A stretch of 64,000 bases of DNA from Alentia gelatinosa (Eukaryota; Annelida; Polychaeta; Phyllodocida; Polynoidae), in contig OX465584.1 of assembly GCA_950022655.1 (NCBI GenBank), positions 54,268,789 through 54,332,788 of the forward strand, given 5' to 3'. Positions within the stretch are counted from its first letter, which is position 1; every line of letters starts with the position of its first letter. Under the pieces are notes generated by a model, which had not been told where the DNA came from, searched no databases, and saw only the letters and a list, made by a program, of their open reading frames with translations. Positions 1 through 9,141 of the stretch are shown here, piece after piece. Both the position numbers and the translations under genes were made by a program.

Positions 1-3000
1 GTCGACTCGGGTGCGTGTTGCTCCCTGGTGTCCGTCCCCGCGGCGGATGCCTTGCGACAGGTGGGCGCGGTGGGTAAGAGTGCAAGACCCCCGGCGCGAC
101 TCAAGTCCCTCACCGGCCACGGCATCTCCGTCCGCGAGGCGGTTAACCTGAAGTTGTACGGCCGGCCGTGCGACTTTAATGTGGTGGGTGATATGTCCCA
201 CGATCTTTTATTAGGGGACGACGCGTTGGAGGCTACTCACGCGATCGTAGACTATGCTTCCCCTGATAAATCTGTAACCCTCTGTGGTCGTCGCCATGCG
301 GTGCGACGGTCGGTGCGACGCGAGGGACACATCGGTCAGCTGGTATACGAGGCCGAGTATTGGAAACGGCAATACCCCGATGTGTTCCCGGTCACCGGCC
401 GCCCCCTCACATGCACCACGGAGGTCTACATGAGGATCGATACGGGCGATCACCCCCCCATCAATCAACGGCCGTACAGACTTCCCCTCGCCAAGCGCGA
501 GGTCGTCGACCGCGAGCTGGACAAGATGCTCGCGGAAGGCATAATCGAGCCCAGTTCCTCCCCCTGGGCCTCGCCCCTCACCCTCGTCCCTAAGAAAGAC
601 GGCTCGGTCCGGTTCTGTGTGGATTACCGAGGACTGAACGCAGTTACTCGTCGCGATGCATACCCCCTGCCTCGTATCCAGGACATTGTTGATAATCTAG
701 GTGGTGCGAAAGTGTTCTCGACCCTAGATTTAAAGTCCGGATACTGGCAGGTGCCGATGCATCCTGACAGCGTCGAGAAGACGGCCGTAGCGACGCATCG
801 GGGCCTGTTTCAATTTAAGCGGATGCAGTTTGGCTTGTGCAATGCGCCAGCTGCATTCCAGAGGCTTATGAACAAGGTTATAACCCCGCTGCGTAAGTTC
901 GTTATGGTCTATCTCGACGACCTCGTAATCTACAGCCGGACCGAGGAAGAACACCACCACCACATCGCGGCCGTCCTCGAGGCCCTGCGCTCATACGGCC
1001 TCGTGGTCAAAGAATCGAAGTGCCACTTCGGGGTCGACCGCGTGAAACTCCTTGGCTATGTGGTCAGCGCGGACGGCGTCTCCTCGGATCCCGACAAGGT
1101 GGAAGCCATACGTGACATGGTGCCACCCGAGGACGTAAAGGCGGTGCGACGGCTGCTAGGGTCGGCCAATTATTATCGGCAGCTCATACCCAGATATGCC
1201 GATATTGTCCGACCCCTCGTCGCACTGACAAAGAAATACGCCCTCTTTCATTGGGATTCCGAGTGCCAGACCGCGTGGCAGGAGTTGCGCGACGCCCTCG
1301 TGAACACGGTGACCCTCGCTTACCCGGACCCCGGTCGCCCGTACAAACTATACACCGACGCCTCAGATTATTGCCTCGGCGCCATCTTGGTACAAGAGGA
1401 TGACCAGGGTATCGAGCGACCCGTACACTTTCTCTCACGTCAGTTTACGGAGGTGCAACGCCGATACCCTGTCATCGAGAAGGAGGCCTACGCGATAGTC
1501 TTTGCGCTTACGCGCTTACGGGCGTATTTGTACGGTGCGACCTTCCAGATTCTGTGCGACCACAAGCCCCTCAAAAGCTTATTTTTGGCTGAAATGAAAA
1601 ATACGCGAGTACAACGGTGGGCCGTACTCCTTGCGGAATACGCCGCACCCATCGTGTACTTCGCTGGTGCCAAAAATGTGTGGGCGGATATGCTCTCGCG
1701 CCTCCGGTCCGATTCACCGGCCGAGCTGCCGCTGGAGGTCGCACAGATCGCCTCGGTCCAGGAAGAGCGGGAGTTGCCGTGGGAAGCGTACGGGCTGACG
1801 GAAGCAGAGGTGAAAGTGCGACAAGCAGCGATGCCTGAGTTCCGGTACGGTCTCGAGGAACAAGAGGATTATCTGGTCAGTAATGGCCTCCTCTTTACCC
1901 TCAAACCGCCCTCGGGTCTCGCGGCTTACCCTCGCCTCGTCCCCCCGTCGGAAATTCGCGCCAACTTGGTCCAGACCGCCCATCTACAGGTCTGTCACCA
2001 AGGTATGAGGAAAACTTTGCGACGACTTCACGACCATTTTAAATGGCCAGGAATGAAGCGACAGGTATTTTCCGTTCTTGCACGATGCGCCCCCTGCGGA
2101 GCCAATCGCGTCCGTGCAGAACGCCCAACCCCCGCCCCTATGCCTGTCGCCGAAAACCCGGGAGAAGTCGTCGCAATGGATCTGACCGGCCCCCTCCCCC
2201 TGAGTCGCAGCGGCGCTCGTTATCTATTATCAATCATAGACCACGCCACTGGCTATGTTGATTGTTTTCCCCTCAAGGATAAGTCCGCTGAGTCGGTTTA
2301 TTCCTCCCTATCCCGGGAGTACATCCCCCGCTACGGCCCCCCCTCTGTCGTGTTAACGGACAACGGATTAGAGTTCAAAAACGCGACAGTGGAGGGATAC
2401 CTGCGACAGCTCGGGACCGAGGTGCGACACACCACCCCCTACCACCCGCAGGCCAACGGTCGCGTAGAGCGTTTTCACCGCACGCTAAAGGATATGTTGC
2501 GTAAGGTGGTAAACGCCCGTGCTTGCGAGTGGGAGGACCACCTCGGGGATGTACTCCTCGCCCACCGGACGACCCCCAGTGACGTCACCGGCTTTTCCCC
2601 CTACTACCTCCTCTTTGGTCGTTGCCCTCCCCCCCCTTTTTCCCACCTCCGAGATCGCCCGCTAGGGGATTCGTCGGCCCGCCTCGCCCTCCGTGTGGAC
2701 GAGCACTCGCGTGCTTTGAAGGAGGCCGCCCACAACGCGGAAATAGCGAGGCAGGCTAACGTTAATCGCCTAAGCAAACACGCCAACGCCCTCCCCCTAG
2801 AACCCGGTACCAAGGTGTTCCTACGAGTCCACGAGCCCGGACCGCTGGACCCCCGCTGGGACCCCGGATACCTCGTGACGCGGGCATCCGGCAACGTGGT
2901 ACACGTGGTGGGCCCAACAAACAAACGGCGGACGGTTAATCGCAGTCATGTCAAGGCGGCCGACCCGGGCCTCGACTGGGAGGGCTTACGCCCACGCCTA

Positions 3001-3717
3001 ACCCGAGCCCAGCGGACACGCCCCCCGACTGCGATGCCTCCACCCACACCACGGCCACGCGGCCGCCAGCCCCAGACGCGCGTTGCTTGGATACCCAACC
3101 CCAGCGTGCCAGCTGTAAACGCTAATCCTCAAACCCCAATTATCCCACCAACCCGGCCCGCGTCCCCCATGCAGCTAATCCCCGGCAACGACGCATCCCG
3201 TCCCCCCTCTGCAACTCCCATGCAATCAACTCCCACAGATGTCCCGGCCCGGCCTAACTCCTCCAACAACATGGCCATCGATCTGCCCCCACTTCCCCCT
3301 ACAGGTCCAAACTCCCTTGCGCCCTCGGCCGCCCCCACTCCTCGAGCAAACACCCCCATCCCGGTAATCGACCCCCTCACACCCGTCCCACATGTCCCTA
3401 ATCCCCCTGATGTCCGCCGAGATCGTAAACGTGCGGCTGAACCTGAGACACCCCCTCCCCCCCCACTGGTGCGTGGTCCGGTCACTTCCCTCCCGCTCTC
3501 GGGCCGACCCACCCACGCGACGCGGGACGATCTTAAAAGGCGGGCGGCGGCCCCGCTCAGTCACTTCACCCGTATCACGCGCTCGTTCACCCGGTCGTTG
3601 GAAGCGGAGACTGCGAAACGCCAAACACTCCAGCCACCGGACGAGGCCGAGATACAAGCGGAGAAGCGACTGTGCATTGCAGCCGTCGCCCAGCATTGTC
3701 GCCCCCGACACGTCTAA
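1..3717 (+). CDS. pol: Pol polyprotein (partial): protease, reverse transcriptase, RNase H, integrase
   Basis: The frame is open from base 1 to the TAA at 3717 (1238 codons in the window). Seen in order: protease DSGA at codons 2-5 and the later LLLGDD motif; RT with VPKKDGSVRFCVDYRGLN and the YLDD catalytic box at 910-921; RNase H with YTDAS (Asp at 1357), a downstream EKEAYA glutamate and DHKPL; integrase with an H/CC zinc-binding region (CHQG then CAPC) and a DDE core (MDLTGPL, TDNGLEF, NGRVERFH). A C-terminal module (GPLDPRWDPGYLV) resembles the GPY/F domain and is followed by about 250 residues rich in Pro, Thr and Arg. The order RT-RNaseH-integrase is the normal Ty3/gypsy one. Pol copies the element RNA and inserts the DNA. 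env starts 36 bases after the stop. Confidence 0.96.
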   Translation, partial: VDSGACCSLVSVPAADALRQVGAVGKSARPPARLKSLTGHGISVREAVNLKLYGRPCDFNVVGDMSHDLLLGDDALEATHAIVDYASPDKSVTLCGRRHAVRRSVRREGHIGQLVYEAEYWKRQYPDVFPVTGRPLTCTTEVYMRIDTGDHPPINQRPYRLPLAKREVVDRELDKMLAEGIIEPSSSPWASPLTLVPKKDGSVRFCVDYRGLNAVTRRDAYPLPRIQDIVDNLGGAKVFSTLDLKSGYWQVPMHPDSVEKTAVATHRGLFQFKRMQFGLCNAPAAFQRLMNKVITPLRKFVMVYLDDLVIYSRTEEEHHHHIAAVLEALRSYGLVVKESKCHFGVDRVKLLGYVVSADGVSSDPDKVEAIRDMVPPEDVKAVRRLLGSANYYRQLIPRYADIVRPLVALTKKYALFHWDSECQTAWQELRDALVNTVTLAYPDPGRPYKLYTDASDYCLGAILVQEDDQGIERPVHFLSRQFTEVQRRYPVIEKEAYAIVFALTRLRAYLYGATFQILCDHKPLKSLFLAEMKNTRVQRWAVLLAEYAAPIVYFAGAKNVWADMLSRLRSDSPAELPLEVAQIASVQEERELPWEAYGLTEAEVKVRQAAMPEFRYGLEEQEDYLVSNGLLFTLKPPSGLAAYPRLVPPSEIRANLVQTAHLQVCHQGMRKTLRRLHDHFKWPGMKRQVFSVLARCAPCGANRVRAERPTPAPMPVAENPGEVVAMDLTGPLPLSRSGARYLLSIIDHATGYVDCFPLKDKSAESVYSSLSREYIPRYGPPSVVLTDNGLEFKNATVEGYLRQLGTEVRHTTPYHPQANGRVERFHRTLKDMLRKVVNARACEWEDHLGDVLLAHRTTPSDVTGFSPYYLLFGRCPPPPFSHLRDRPLGDSSARLALRVDEHSRALKEAAHNAEIARQANVNRLSKHANALPLEPGTKVFLRVHEPGPLDPRWDPGYLVTRASGNVVHVVGPTNKRRTVNRSHVKAADPGLDWEGLRPRLTRAQRTRPPTAMPPPTPRPRGRQPQTRVAWIPNPSVPAVNANPQTPIIPPTRPASPMQLIPGNDASRPPSATPMQSTPTDVPARPNSSNNMAIDLPPLPPTGPNSLAPSAAPTPRANTPIPVIDPLTPVPHVPNPPDVRRDRKRAAEPETPPPPPLVRGPVTSLPLSGRPTHATRDDLKRRAAAPLSHFTRITRSFTRSLEAETAKRQTLQPPDEAEIQAEKRLCIAAVAQHCRPRHV

Positions 3718-3753
3718 AAACCCAGTGAGTAGATCAAACTGTGTGTTATCATC

Positions 3754-5721
3754 ATGTGGATGCCCGTATTCCTGCTATGCTTATACGTCCCCTTCCTCGA
3801 CGCGGACCTGTTCTCGGACGATGGCGTGTTGGTCTACACGGACGGTCGTGCGCGTGCGGTCGCGGCCGCCTGGACTGTCGCCGTCACGATCCGACCACCG
3901 TCCCCTCCCCGTGTCGATGACCTCGTGCACAACCTAACTGTCGCCATTGACGCTGTCGCGGACGTGATGGAGCCAAATCACGTCCCCTACTGGCGCCGGC
4001 ATCTGTCGCGTTTGCTAACCCGCTTGTCCGAACTACCCAGGGCAAGTCGGATAGTAACCGACGGCAGGCCGGAGGCCGGCCGACGGCGTCGGGGCCTGCT
4101 TAATATTGTGGGGTGGGCTGGAAAGGCTCTGTTTGGGCTGGCGACTGACCGCGACGTCGCATCATTGCGAGGAGTCGCACGCGACACGCTGGTCCAGCAG
4201 CAGCAAATAGCCCACCACCTGGAGCAGATGGTATCGGTAGTAAACGCCACTCGTGGAGGCGTTCTACAGAATGCCGATAACATCGCCACAATAAATGAGC
4301 AGGCCGCCCGCGCGATCCACCTCGCGGAAGCCGGAGGTACGATCGCGGTCGGGGCCGACGAAAAGGTGAACAAGGTCTGGATGGCCCGGCAGATCGAGCT
4401 GGGCCTACGGATCTTGGAGGAGACGGTGCGCCAACACGAACTTCGGCGAGTACAGTTCCATAATCAACGGATGGAGCTGGAGCGGGGCCAACTGACCGAG
4501 GACGTTCTCCCCCGAGAACACCTGCTCCAGGTCCTCCGCCGCCTAAGAGACGCCGGATACCACACCCTCCCGGCGATGTGGTACTACAACTACGTGGACA
4601 TCGACCCCATCTGGGAGGAGGGACGGGAGTTGATCTACCGTGTTGTTGTTCCCGGGCTCACGAGCGAGGCCTACCTGGTGTACAAGCTGCAGTACTTCCC
4701 CGTGCAGTTGGACGCGTCCCACCTGCGGACGGTCCAGGGTAGGCCCCGTTTGGCCGTGAGCTCGTCGTCCTCCACGTCCTTCGTCCCTGATGTCTGCGTA
4801 GGTCGGCAGCCACGAGTGTGTAGGCCTACGGTAGTGTACACCGAACGGTCCTGCGAGTCGGCACTCGTGCGCGGGACCAAGCCGACCTCGTGCCACATCG
4901 CCATCACCGCCCGGAACAACGCGACGGCCGTAGTGTCGAGGCCCGAGGCCGGAGGCCGACAAGCTGTGGTAGTCGCCTACCAGTCGACCTCCGTGCTACG
5001 CCTCTGCACCGGCCGCCCACCCGTGAACCTGCTCGTCAACGGCCCCACCCTCGTCGACCTACCCCCAGGATGTTCGCTGGAGTCGCGTGGGTGGCGCCTA
5101 CACGGCATCGCGGCTGGGCACCATACCCTCAATTTCCACTTCCGGCGCCCCCTCCAGCTTTCCCCCCTCAATATATCCTGGCCCCGCACCCTTCCTCCCA
5201 CCTTTTCCGAACCTCTCAAACTCCTTCCCCGCGTAGTCCTGCCCGTGATGGAAGTAGGCCGCCTACAGGGCTTACGCTCCCCGACCTCTATTTTATCCTC
5301 GGTCCCCTTTGTGTCCACCTCCTCTGTGACCCTGCTAATAGTCCTTATCCTCCTGACGGTTTGTTGCGTTCGATACAAAAAGCTTTGTTGTATCCCCGTC
5401 ACCCGCTGGTGTTGTAGGTTGATCTGCGTGCGGCGTCCGCCGAGGTCGGCTGAAGAGGACCGCCCACGCGAGGAGATCAGCCTACAGAGCCTACAGGCAG
5501 CACCAGCATCCCCCTTTTTGTCCCTCCCTGCCCCCACCATCGTTACCGAGGATCCCCCCACTGAACCCTTCCCCCAATCCCTACCCGTAATTCCTATACG
5601 ATCAGAAACCGCGACCGCCCCCATACCCCCTCTCCGCCTACGCCCAACCCTGGAGCGGTTGGCAGGCTCCTTCGCGGACTTACGCCCCCAAGATATATAT
5701 CCCAGGCTTCCCCCCGTGTAA
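3754..5721 (+). CDS. env: Env glycoprotein, F-like class I fusion type
   Basis: 655 residues. The start ATG gives a hydrophobic signal peptide (residues about 1-17). A tetrabasic RRRR at 110-113 is a furin-type cleavage site and is followed at once by GLLNIVGWAGKALFGLAT, an amphipathic glycine-rich stretch as seen after cleavage in baculovirus F and errantivirus Env proteins. A heptad-like helical region follows (about 140-250), then a Cys-rich ectodomain (Cys 348, 356, 367, 380, 418, 440). One membrane segment lies at about 523-539, with Cys/Arg-rich juxtamembrane residues and a Pro-rich tail of about 100 residues. NxT/S sites include N60 and N164. Role inferred from the family: membrane fusion and cell entry of a retrovirus-like particle. 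The reading frame is intact. It is probably expressed from a spliced RNA, but no splice site was verified. Confidence 0.88.
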   Translation: MWMPVFLLCLYVPFLDADLFSDDGVLVYTDGRARAVAAAWTVAVTIRPPSPPRVDDLVHNLTVAIDAVADVMEPNHVPYWRRHLSRLLTRLSELPRASRIVTDGRPEAGRRRRGLLNIVGWAGKALFGLATDRDVASLRGVARDTLVQQQQIAHHLEQMVSVVNATRGGVLQNADNIATINEQAARAIHLAEAGGTIAVGADEKVNKVWMARQIELGLRILEETVRQHELRRVQFHNQRMELERGQLTEDVLPREHLLQVLRRLRDAGYHTLPAMWYYNYVDIDPIWEEGRELIYRVVVPGLTSEAYLVYKLQYFPVQLDASHLRTVQGRPRLAVSSSSSTSFVPDVCVGRQPRVCRPTVVYTERSCESALVRGTKPTSCHIAITARNNATAVVSRPEAGGRQAVVVAYQSTSVLRLCTGRPPVNLLVNGPTLVDLPPGCSLESRGWRLHGIAAGHHTLNFHFRRPLQLSPLNISWPRTLPPTFSEPLKLLPRVVLPVMEVGRLQGLRSPTSILSSVPFVSTSSVTLLIVLILLTVCCVRYKKLCCIPVTRWCCRLICVRRPPRSAEEDRPREEISLQSLQAAPASPFLSLPAPTIVTEDPPTEPFPQSLPVIPIRSETATAPIPPLRLRPTLERLAGSFADLRPQDIYPRLPPV

Positions 5722-6467
5722 AACCCTTTTTTTTTTTATGAATGAATCGTTGACGAAAAAGGAATTGACCCACGATTGTGAGACTGGAATGATTAAGACC
5801 GATAGCATGGTGAAACCCGTGGGGTGCTTGCAGCCTCGCTGAGACCCACGAGTTTTTGTTTTATGTGCTCGGCCATCGGTAAGGGCCTTGGTTATTCGAA
5901 GTGACCTTGGCCCTGTGTTTGGCGGTCAAAGGCTGGCCTTGCGGCCACTCGGCCAGCCCCTTCGCCCCAGACCCTTTGGCCGAAGGATGGTTATGTGGAG
6001 AAACGACGATTTTGAAGAGGCACGAGGAGCACGAGAGGTCCGCGGCCTAGCTCAGCCTAAATCGTCTGTGTGTGTTTTGTCTAAATATCGTGTGTGTACG
6101 ATATCGTTTTGTGTTTTTATCGTTTATCGTAGGAACGATTTTTAAGGGCCTATGCGCCCAGGGAGGAGTCCATGATGGGGCCTGCCCTACTAGTCTGAAA
6201 ACAATTTTTTTACATATATCAAACATGTTACTTACCGTGCTTTGCCGCGCTAATTTTTCTTCTTGGGTGGGCACGCCGAGAGTGGTTGAGTTATTTTTAG
6301 AGTAATTTGAGTATTGCAAAAATTTAGAGTGTTGGGGGAGTGAAGTACGTATGATGCCTACGTATCCCCTGGCACAGGTTGAAATTTTGGAGTGAAGTAT
6401 GAAATTTTTGGCAATTTTCTAGAAAGAACCACTCTCAGCTGCTTCACAACCCCCTATTTTTTAATAA

Positions 6468-6561
6468 CCACGCTGCACGAGTCTTATATATTTAAGGTGG
6501 CCACGCTGCACGACTATATGTCTGGGTTGTTCCTATACATAAACGTGGCCACGCAGCAAGA
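6468..6561 (+). repeat. Three short direct repeats (CCACGCTGCACGA type) in the element 3' region
   Basis: CCACGCTGCACGA occurs at 6468-6480 and 6501-6513, and a variant CCACGCAGCAAGA at 6549-6561. The same three units occur in copy 2 at about 25405-25507 on the opposite strand. Regular spacing and conservation suggest protein or RNA binding sites, but function is inference. Confidence 0.7.
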
Positions 6562-6666
6562 CATTATTTTCTTTTTTTTTTCGATTTACAATGTATATCA
6601 ATGACACCTATTATTTATATTGACGAGCTCCTGCCTATATATAATATGCTATGCTTTATATTTTAT

Positions 6667-6752
6667 AAGGAACCGACCATACTACAATCACAGCCCTGCG
6701 CTAAGTATTACTTAATTCTAAAATGATTCTCTTAATTAAATGTCGGTTCCTT
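6667..6752. other. Conserved inverted repeat (11-bp perfect stem)
   Basis: AAGGAACCGAC at 6667-6677 pairs with GTCGGTTCCTT at 6742-6752 around a 64-base AT-rich loop. The same stem is kept in copy 2 at about 25225-25311. It may be an RNA structure of the element or a tiny nested palindrome. Confidence 0.7.
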
Positions 6753-7940
6753 AGTCTATTGGCCAGAATTGTTTAATATTATTATGTAATCTCAAGGTTA
6801 TTTTATGTCCTTTTGGAATAGCCCAACGAGGCGACATGGTTAGTATCAAGGTGGATCTGAGACAGGTAGAAATGTTTAAGAAATTATAATCATCTAGTGC
6901 ATACCAGCCGCGTGCGAATAGTAAGTATTACTCGGGAATTAACCATAAAATTTAATTAAATAACGAGAAATATCGTTTATATTTTATTTCTAGACTCTAA
7001 ATTAGACTACAAATAGTGATACAGTGAGTTACTATCGGTCAGGTATGCAATAGCTGGAGATGGGCCGATATTTTAGGCCGCTGAAAATCTCTATAAAATC
7101 GGGGTTAATCGGGAGGGCTCTACGATTTATTATGTTTAGGCCACAGTGTTATCTCACCACTCCTCGGTAACTTGAGTAGACTCGGGTAGGGGCAGACGAA
7201 CGTCAGGTGGATAGAGGTGGCGCGGACTGGTACCCCCGTCGTCACCAGAAACCGGGCGCTAGCTGCAGTCTATACGTAGAAGGGCGATGTCCAGGCCTTG
7301 ACGAAGTGATCAGATCCACGCTGAAAACACCCATTTTTATATGTTATAACCCTGTACCTATATGTTTATAATACGGCCACAAGCATATTTTCTACAATCT
7401 TTATCAAGATTACGGGAGCTCGTCCTTTTTGTGTCATTTACCGCCTTATCAATTTTATCGTAATATTTACCGTCCTCAGCGGCGACCAAATTGTCTATTT
7501 TTAATCATTGAGCACCCCGCTGCTACTTATATGTCATGCCTTTCACGGCGATATTATCTTCTTTTTTTGTACAATCAAAATGGCTGCCGGGATGTGCGCT
7601 GGTGAGGAGCCTGAGATGTGTAAAATTGTTTGAATTACCGTTTTTATTGAGGAAAACGTGTAATCTACGTGTCAACTGAGTACGTGTGACTCACATCTAT
7701 TTTTCTGTAACCTTTTATGACCTGATTGTGACATGACGGGCTCCGATCCTCCCGCGAAGTGCTTCGCGTGGGCGGCGGTCTCGGGCTGGCGCCTACGCTC
7801 GGACCGCCAGCTGTCGCACTTCGGTAGCCCGGGACGCGGAGTTCCGTCGCGGCGGCCTGTCAACAACGAACAAAGGTGTGTTCTGCACTTGACAGGCCGT
7901 TTCTACGTGTATATACCTCTACAAAGAGTAACAATCGTGT

Positions 7941-7972
7941 CAATCGTGCTAAAGTGTGTTTTAGCGCGATTG
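7941..7972 (+). other. Conserved 13-bp hairpin
   Basis: CAATCGTGCTAAA and TTTAGCGCGATTG form a stem with a 6-base GTGTGT loop and one imperfect pair. Copy 2 keeps it at about 23983-24014. It lies about 30 bases after a TATATA at 7909 and shortly before ATTGGCGAGCGAG, a primer-site-like sequence, so this may be a fossil LTR end inside the 3' region (speculative). Confidence 0.6.
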
Positions 7973-8672
7973 ACTCCACCCCTACAATTGGCGAGCGAGT
8001 CAACCAAGAGACACTGACGCCGAAGACCGCTCGCCATACCCTGTGAGATCCCTGTGATCTATCTTTTTAAATTCATAACCACCCTCCTGAAGCCACAGGA
8101 TACAGACACTCGTATCCCAGCTTTATATCAAAATGGACTACGCATTTATTTTTCATAAAGACATTCGCTGGCCATTTTCTACACTCGCGACTGGTTGTAC
8201 AGCCGAGTACCCATAACCCGGACACGGTCGGAGCTCTGACGCCGAGCGGACCGCAGTGACATTTTTTCAAATATAACCTGTACTTCTGTTATCATCTCTG
8301 TTACTCTTTACCCGTGTGATCTATATGTGTTAATGATTGAACCTACCTTATTTGAAGACCCGATGGCCGCCATTGTTTGCGTAAGACCCGTTTGTTTAGC
8401 ACGCCGAGATGTGGGCGCTGCCATTTTTGTTGTTTCTGGGTGGTGACCGGAAGTTGGGAATTGCTGCCTTTTCATTGGTCGAGAGATCGTGAGCGCGCGC
8501 TGGTGGCGCCTCCGCGTTCGCTCGACGAACTAACCGTTCCCGCGCTGGTCTCAGCAGCCGCACGACTGCTCTGAGACGGAGCAAGGCGGTTAGGTTGGTT
8601 TTAGCGACTGCACATCTTTTTCTTTTCTTTTGAAGTTCTCCGTTGCTCTTCGAACTCAGAGTGAGGGACGTT

Positions 8673-9141
8673 TGTAAAGATCTGCAGTCGATAATTCTAA
8701 CTTTGTGGTATTTTTGCGTTGAAAAAGCAGCATTATTAATTATAATATATATATTCAATCTATTCTAAATTCTTTCCCCCGAATCCAAGATGGCCGACAC
8801 TGGCCCGGCTAATTGGTCCTTCCTGCTGTAGCTATAATCCCCCCTTTGAACCCGGCTTTGGCCGGCGGTTGTTTGTTAACCCAACTTCCTGGAGATGCGG
8901 GCGCGCTCGTTGTTACAAAGGTGACGCTAACTGGCGCCTAACACGACCGCCCGTATAAGCGTCCCCCACCTGGAGACAAAGGCGCTACGATTGTATATAA
9001 ACCCGGGCCCAAATTAAAGAACCATTCAGTCTTACCTGGATTCTGAACCTACAACATCTATGCGTTGACTTCAAACCTTTATTCTACGTATATAGACCGT
9101 TAGGAGCAGAACCGCTATGGGTATAGCCTAGGAACTTTACA
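8673..9141 (+). repeat. 3' LTR of copy 1 (469 bp)
   Basis: It begins TGTAAAGATC and ends GGAACTTTACA, so the ends TGTAAAG/CTTTACA are inverted repeats. Limits were set by alignment with the copy 2 LTRs (468 bp each), whose outer edges carry a matching target duplication. It contains AAGATGGC (YY1-like) near 8788, a TATA box, an ATTAAA poly(A)-signal variant at 9012 and an initiator-like TTCAGTCTT. Confidence 0.92.
8994..9031 (+). promoter_or_regulatory. LTR core promoter (TATA + initiator)
   Basis: TATATAA at 8994-9000 is followed about 34 bases later by TCAGTC, an initiator-type sequence. The same arrangement is seen on the minus strand in both copy 2 LTRs, where the intervening poly(A) signal is the canonical AATAAA. 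Confidence 0.65.

Larger units (their letters stand above)
5722..8672 (+). other. Long non-coding 3' region between env and the 3' LTR
   Basis: 2951 bases without a convincing ORF lie between the env stop and the LTR. The same stretch is present, in the reverse orientation, in copy 2 (23278-26317) with close similarity, so it belongs to the element and is not later host DNA. It contains a T-run after env, GC-rich segments (5890-6050, 7735-7860, 8465-8580), three CCACGCTGCACGA-type repeats, two conserved hairpins, an ATTGG (inverted CCAAT) at about 8474, and a purine-rich stretch (AGAGTGAGGGACG) just before the LTR that is the likely polypurine tract. Ty3/gypsy elements usually have the polypurine tract directly after the last gene, so this length is unusual. 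Possible roles are RNA export, packaging or a promoter; none is proven. Confidence 0.8.
1..9141 (+). mobile_element. Env-bearing Ty3/gypsy (errantivirus-like) element, copy 1, truncated by window start
   Basis: The window opens inside the protease active-site motif (VDSGA), so gag and the 5' LTR lie outside it. Order in the window: protease, RT, RNase H, integrase, proline-rich tail, Env, long non-coding stretch, 3' LTR. Both long ORFs (pol 1-3717, env 3754-5721) are free of stops, so this copy may be autonomous if its missing 5' part is intact. The coding part is GC-rich and pyrimidine-rich, unlike the AT-rich host DNA to its right. The 3' LTR was delimited by comparison with the two LTRs of copy 2 (22810-29349). 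The base after the LTR begins ATAC, but its partner cannot be checked. Confidence 0.93.

Noticed and set aside
3226..3711. Overlapping antisense ORFs under the proline-rich pol tail
   Set aside because: Low-complexity, GC-rich shadow frames.
5888..6145. ORF in the 3' region of copy 1 with a partial match in copy 2
   Set aside because: The frame is not maintained over its length between the copies, and high DNA identity alone explains the shared part.
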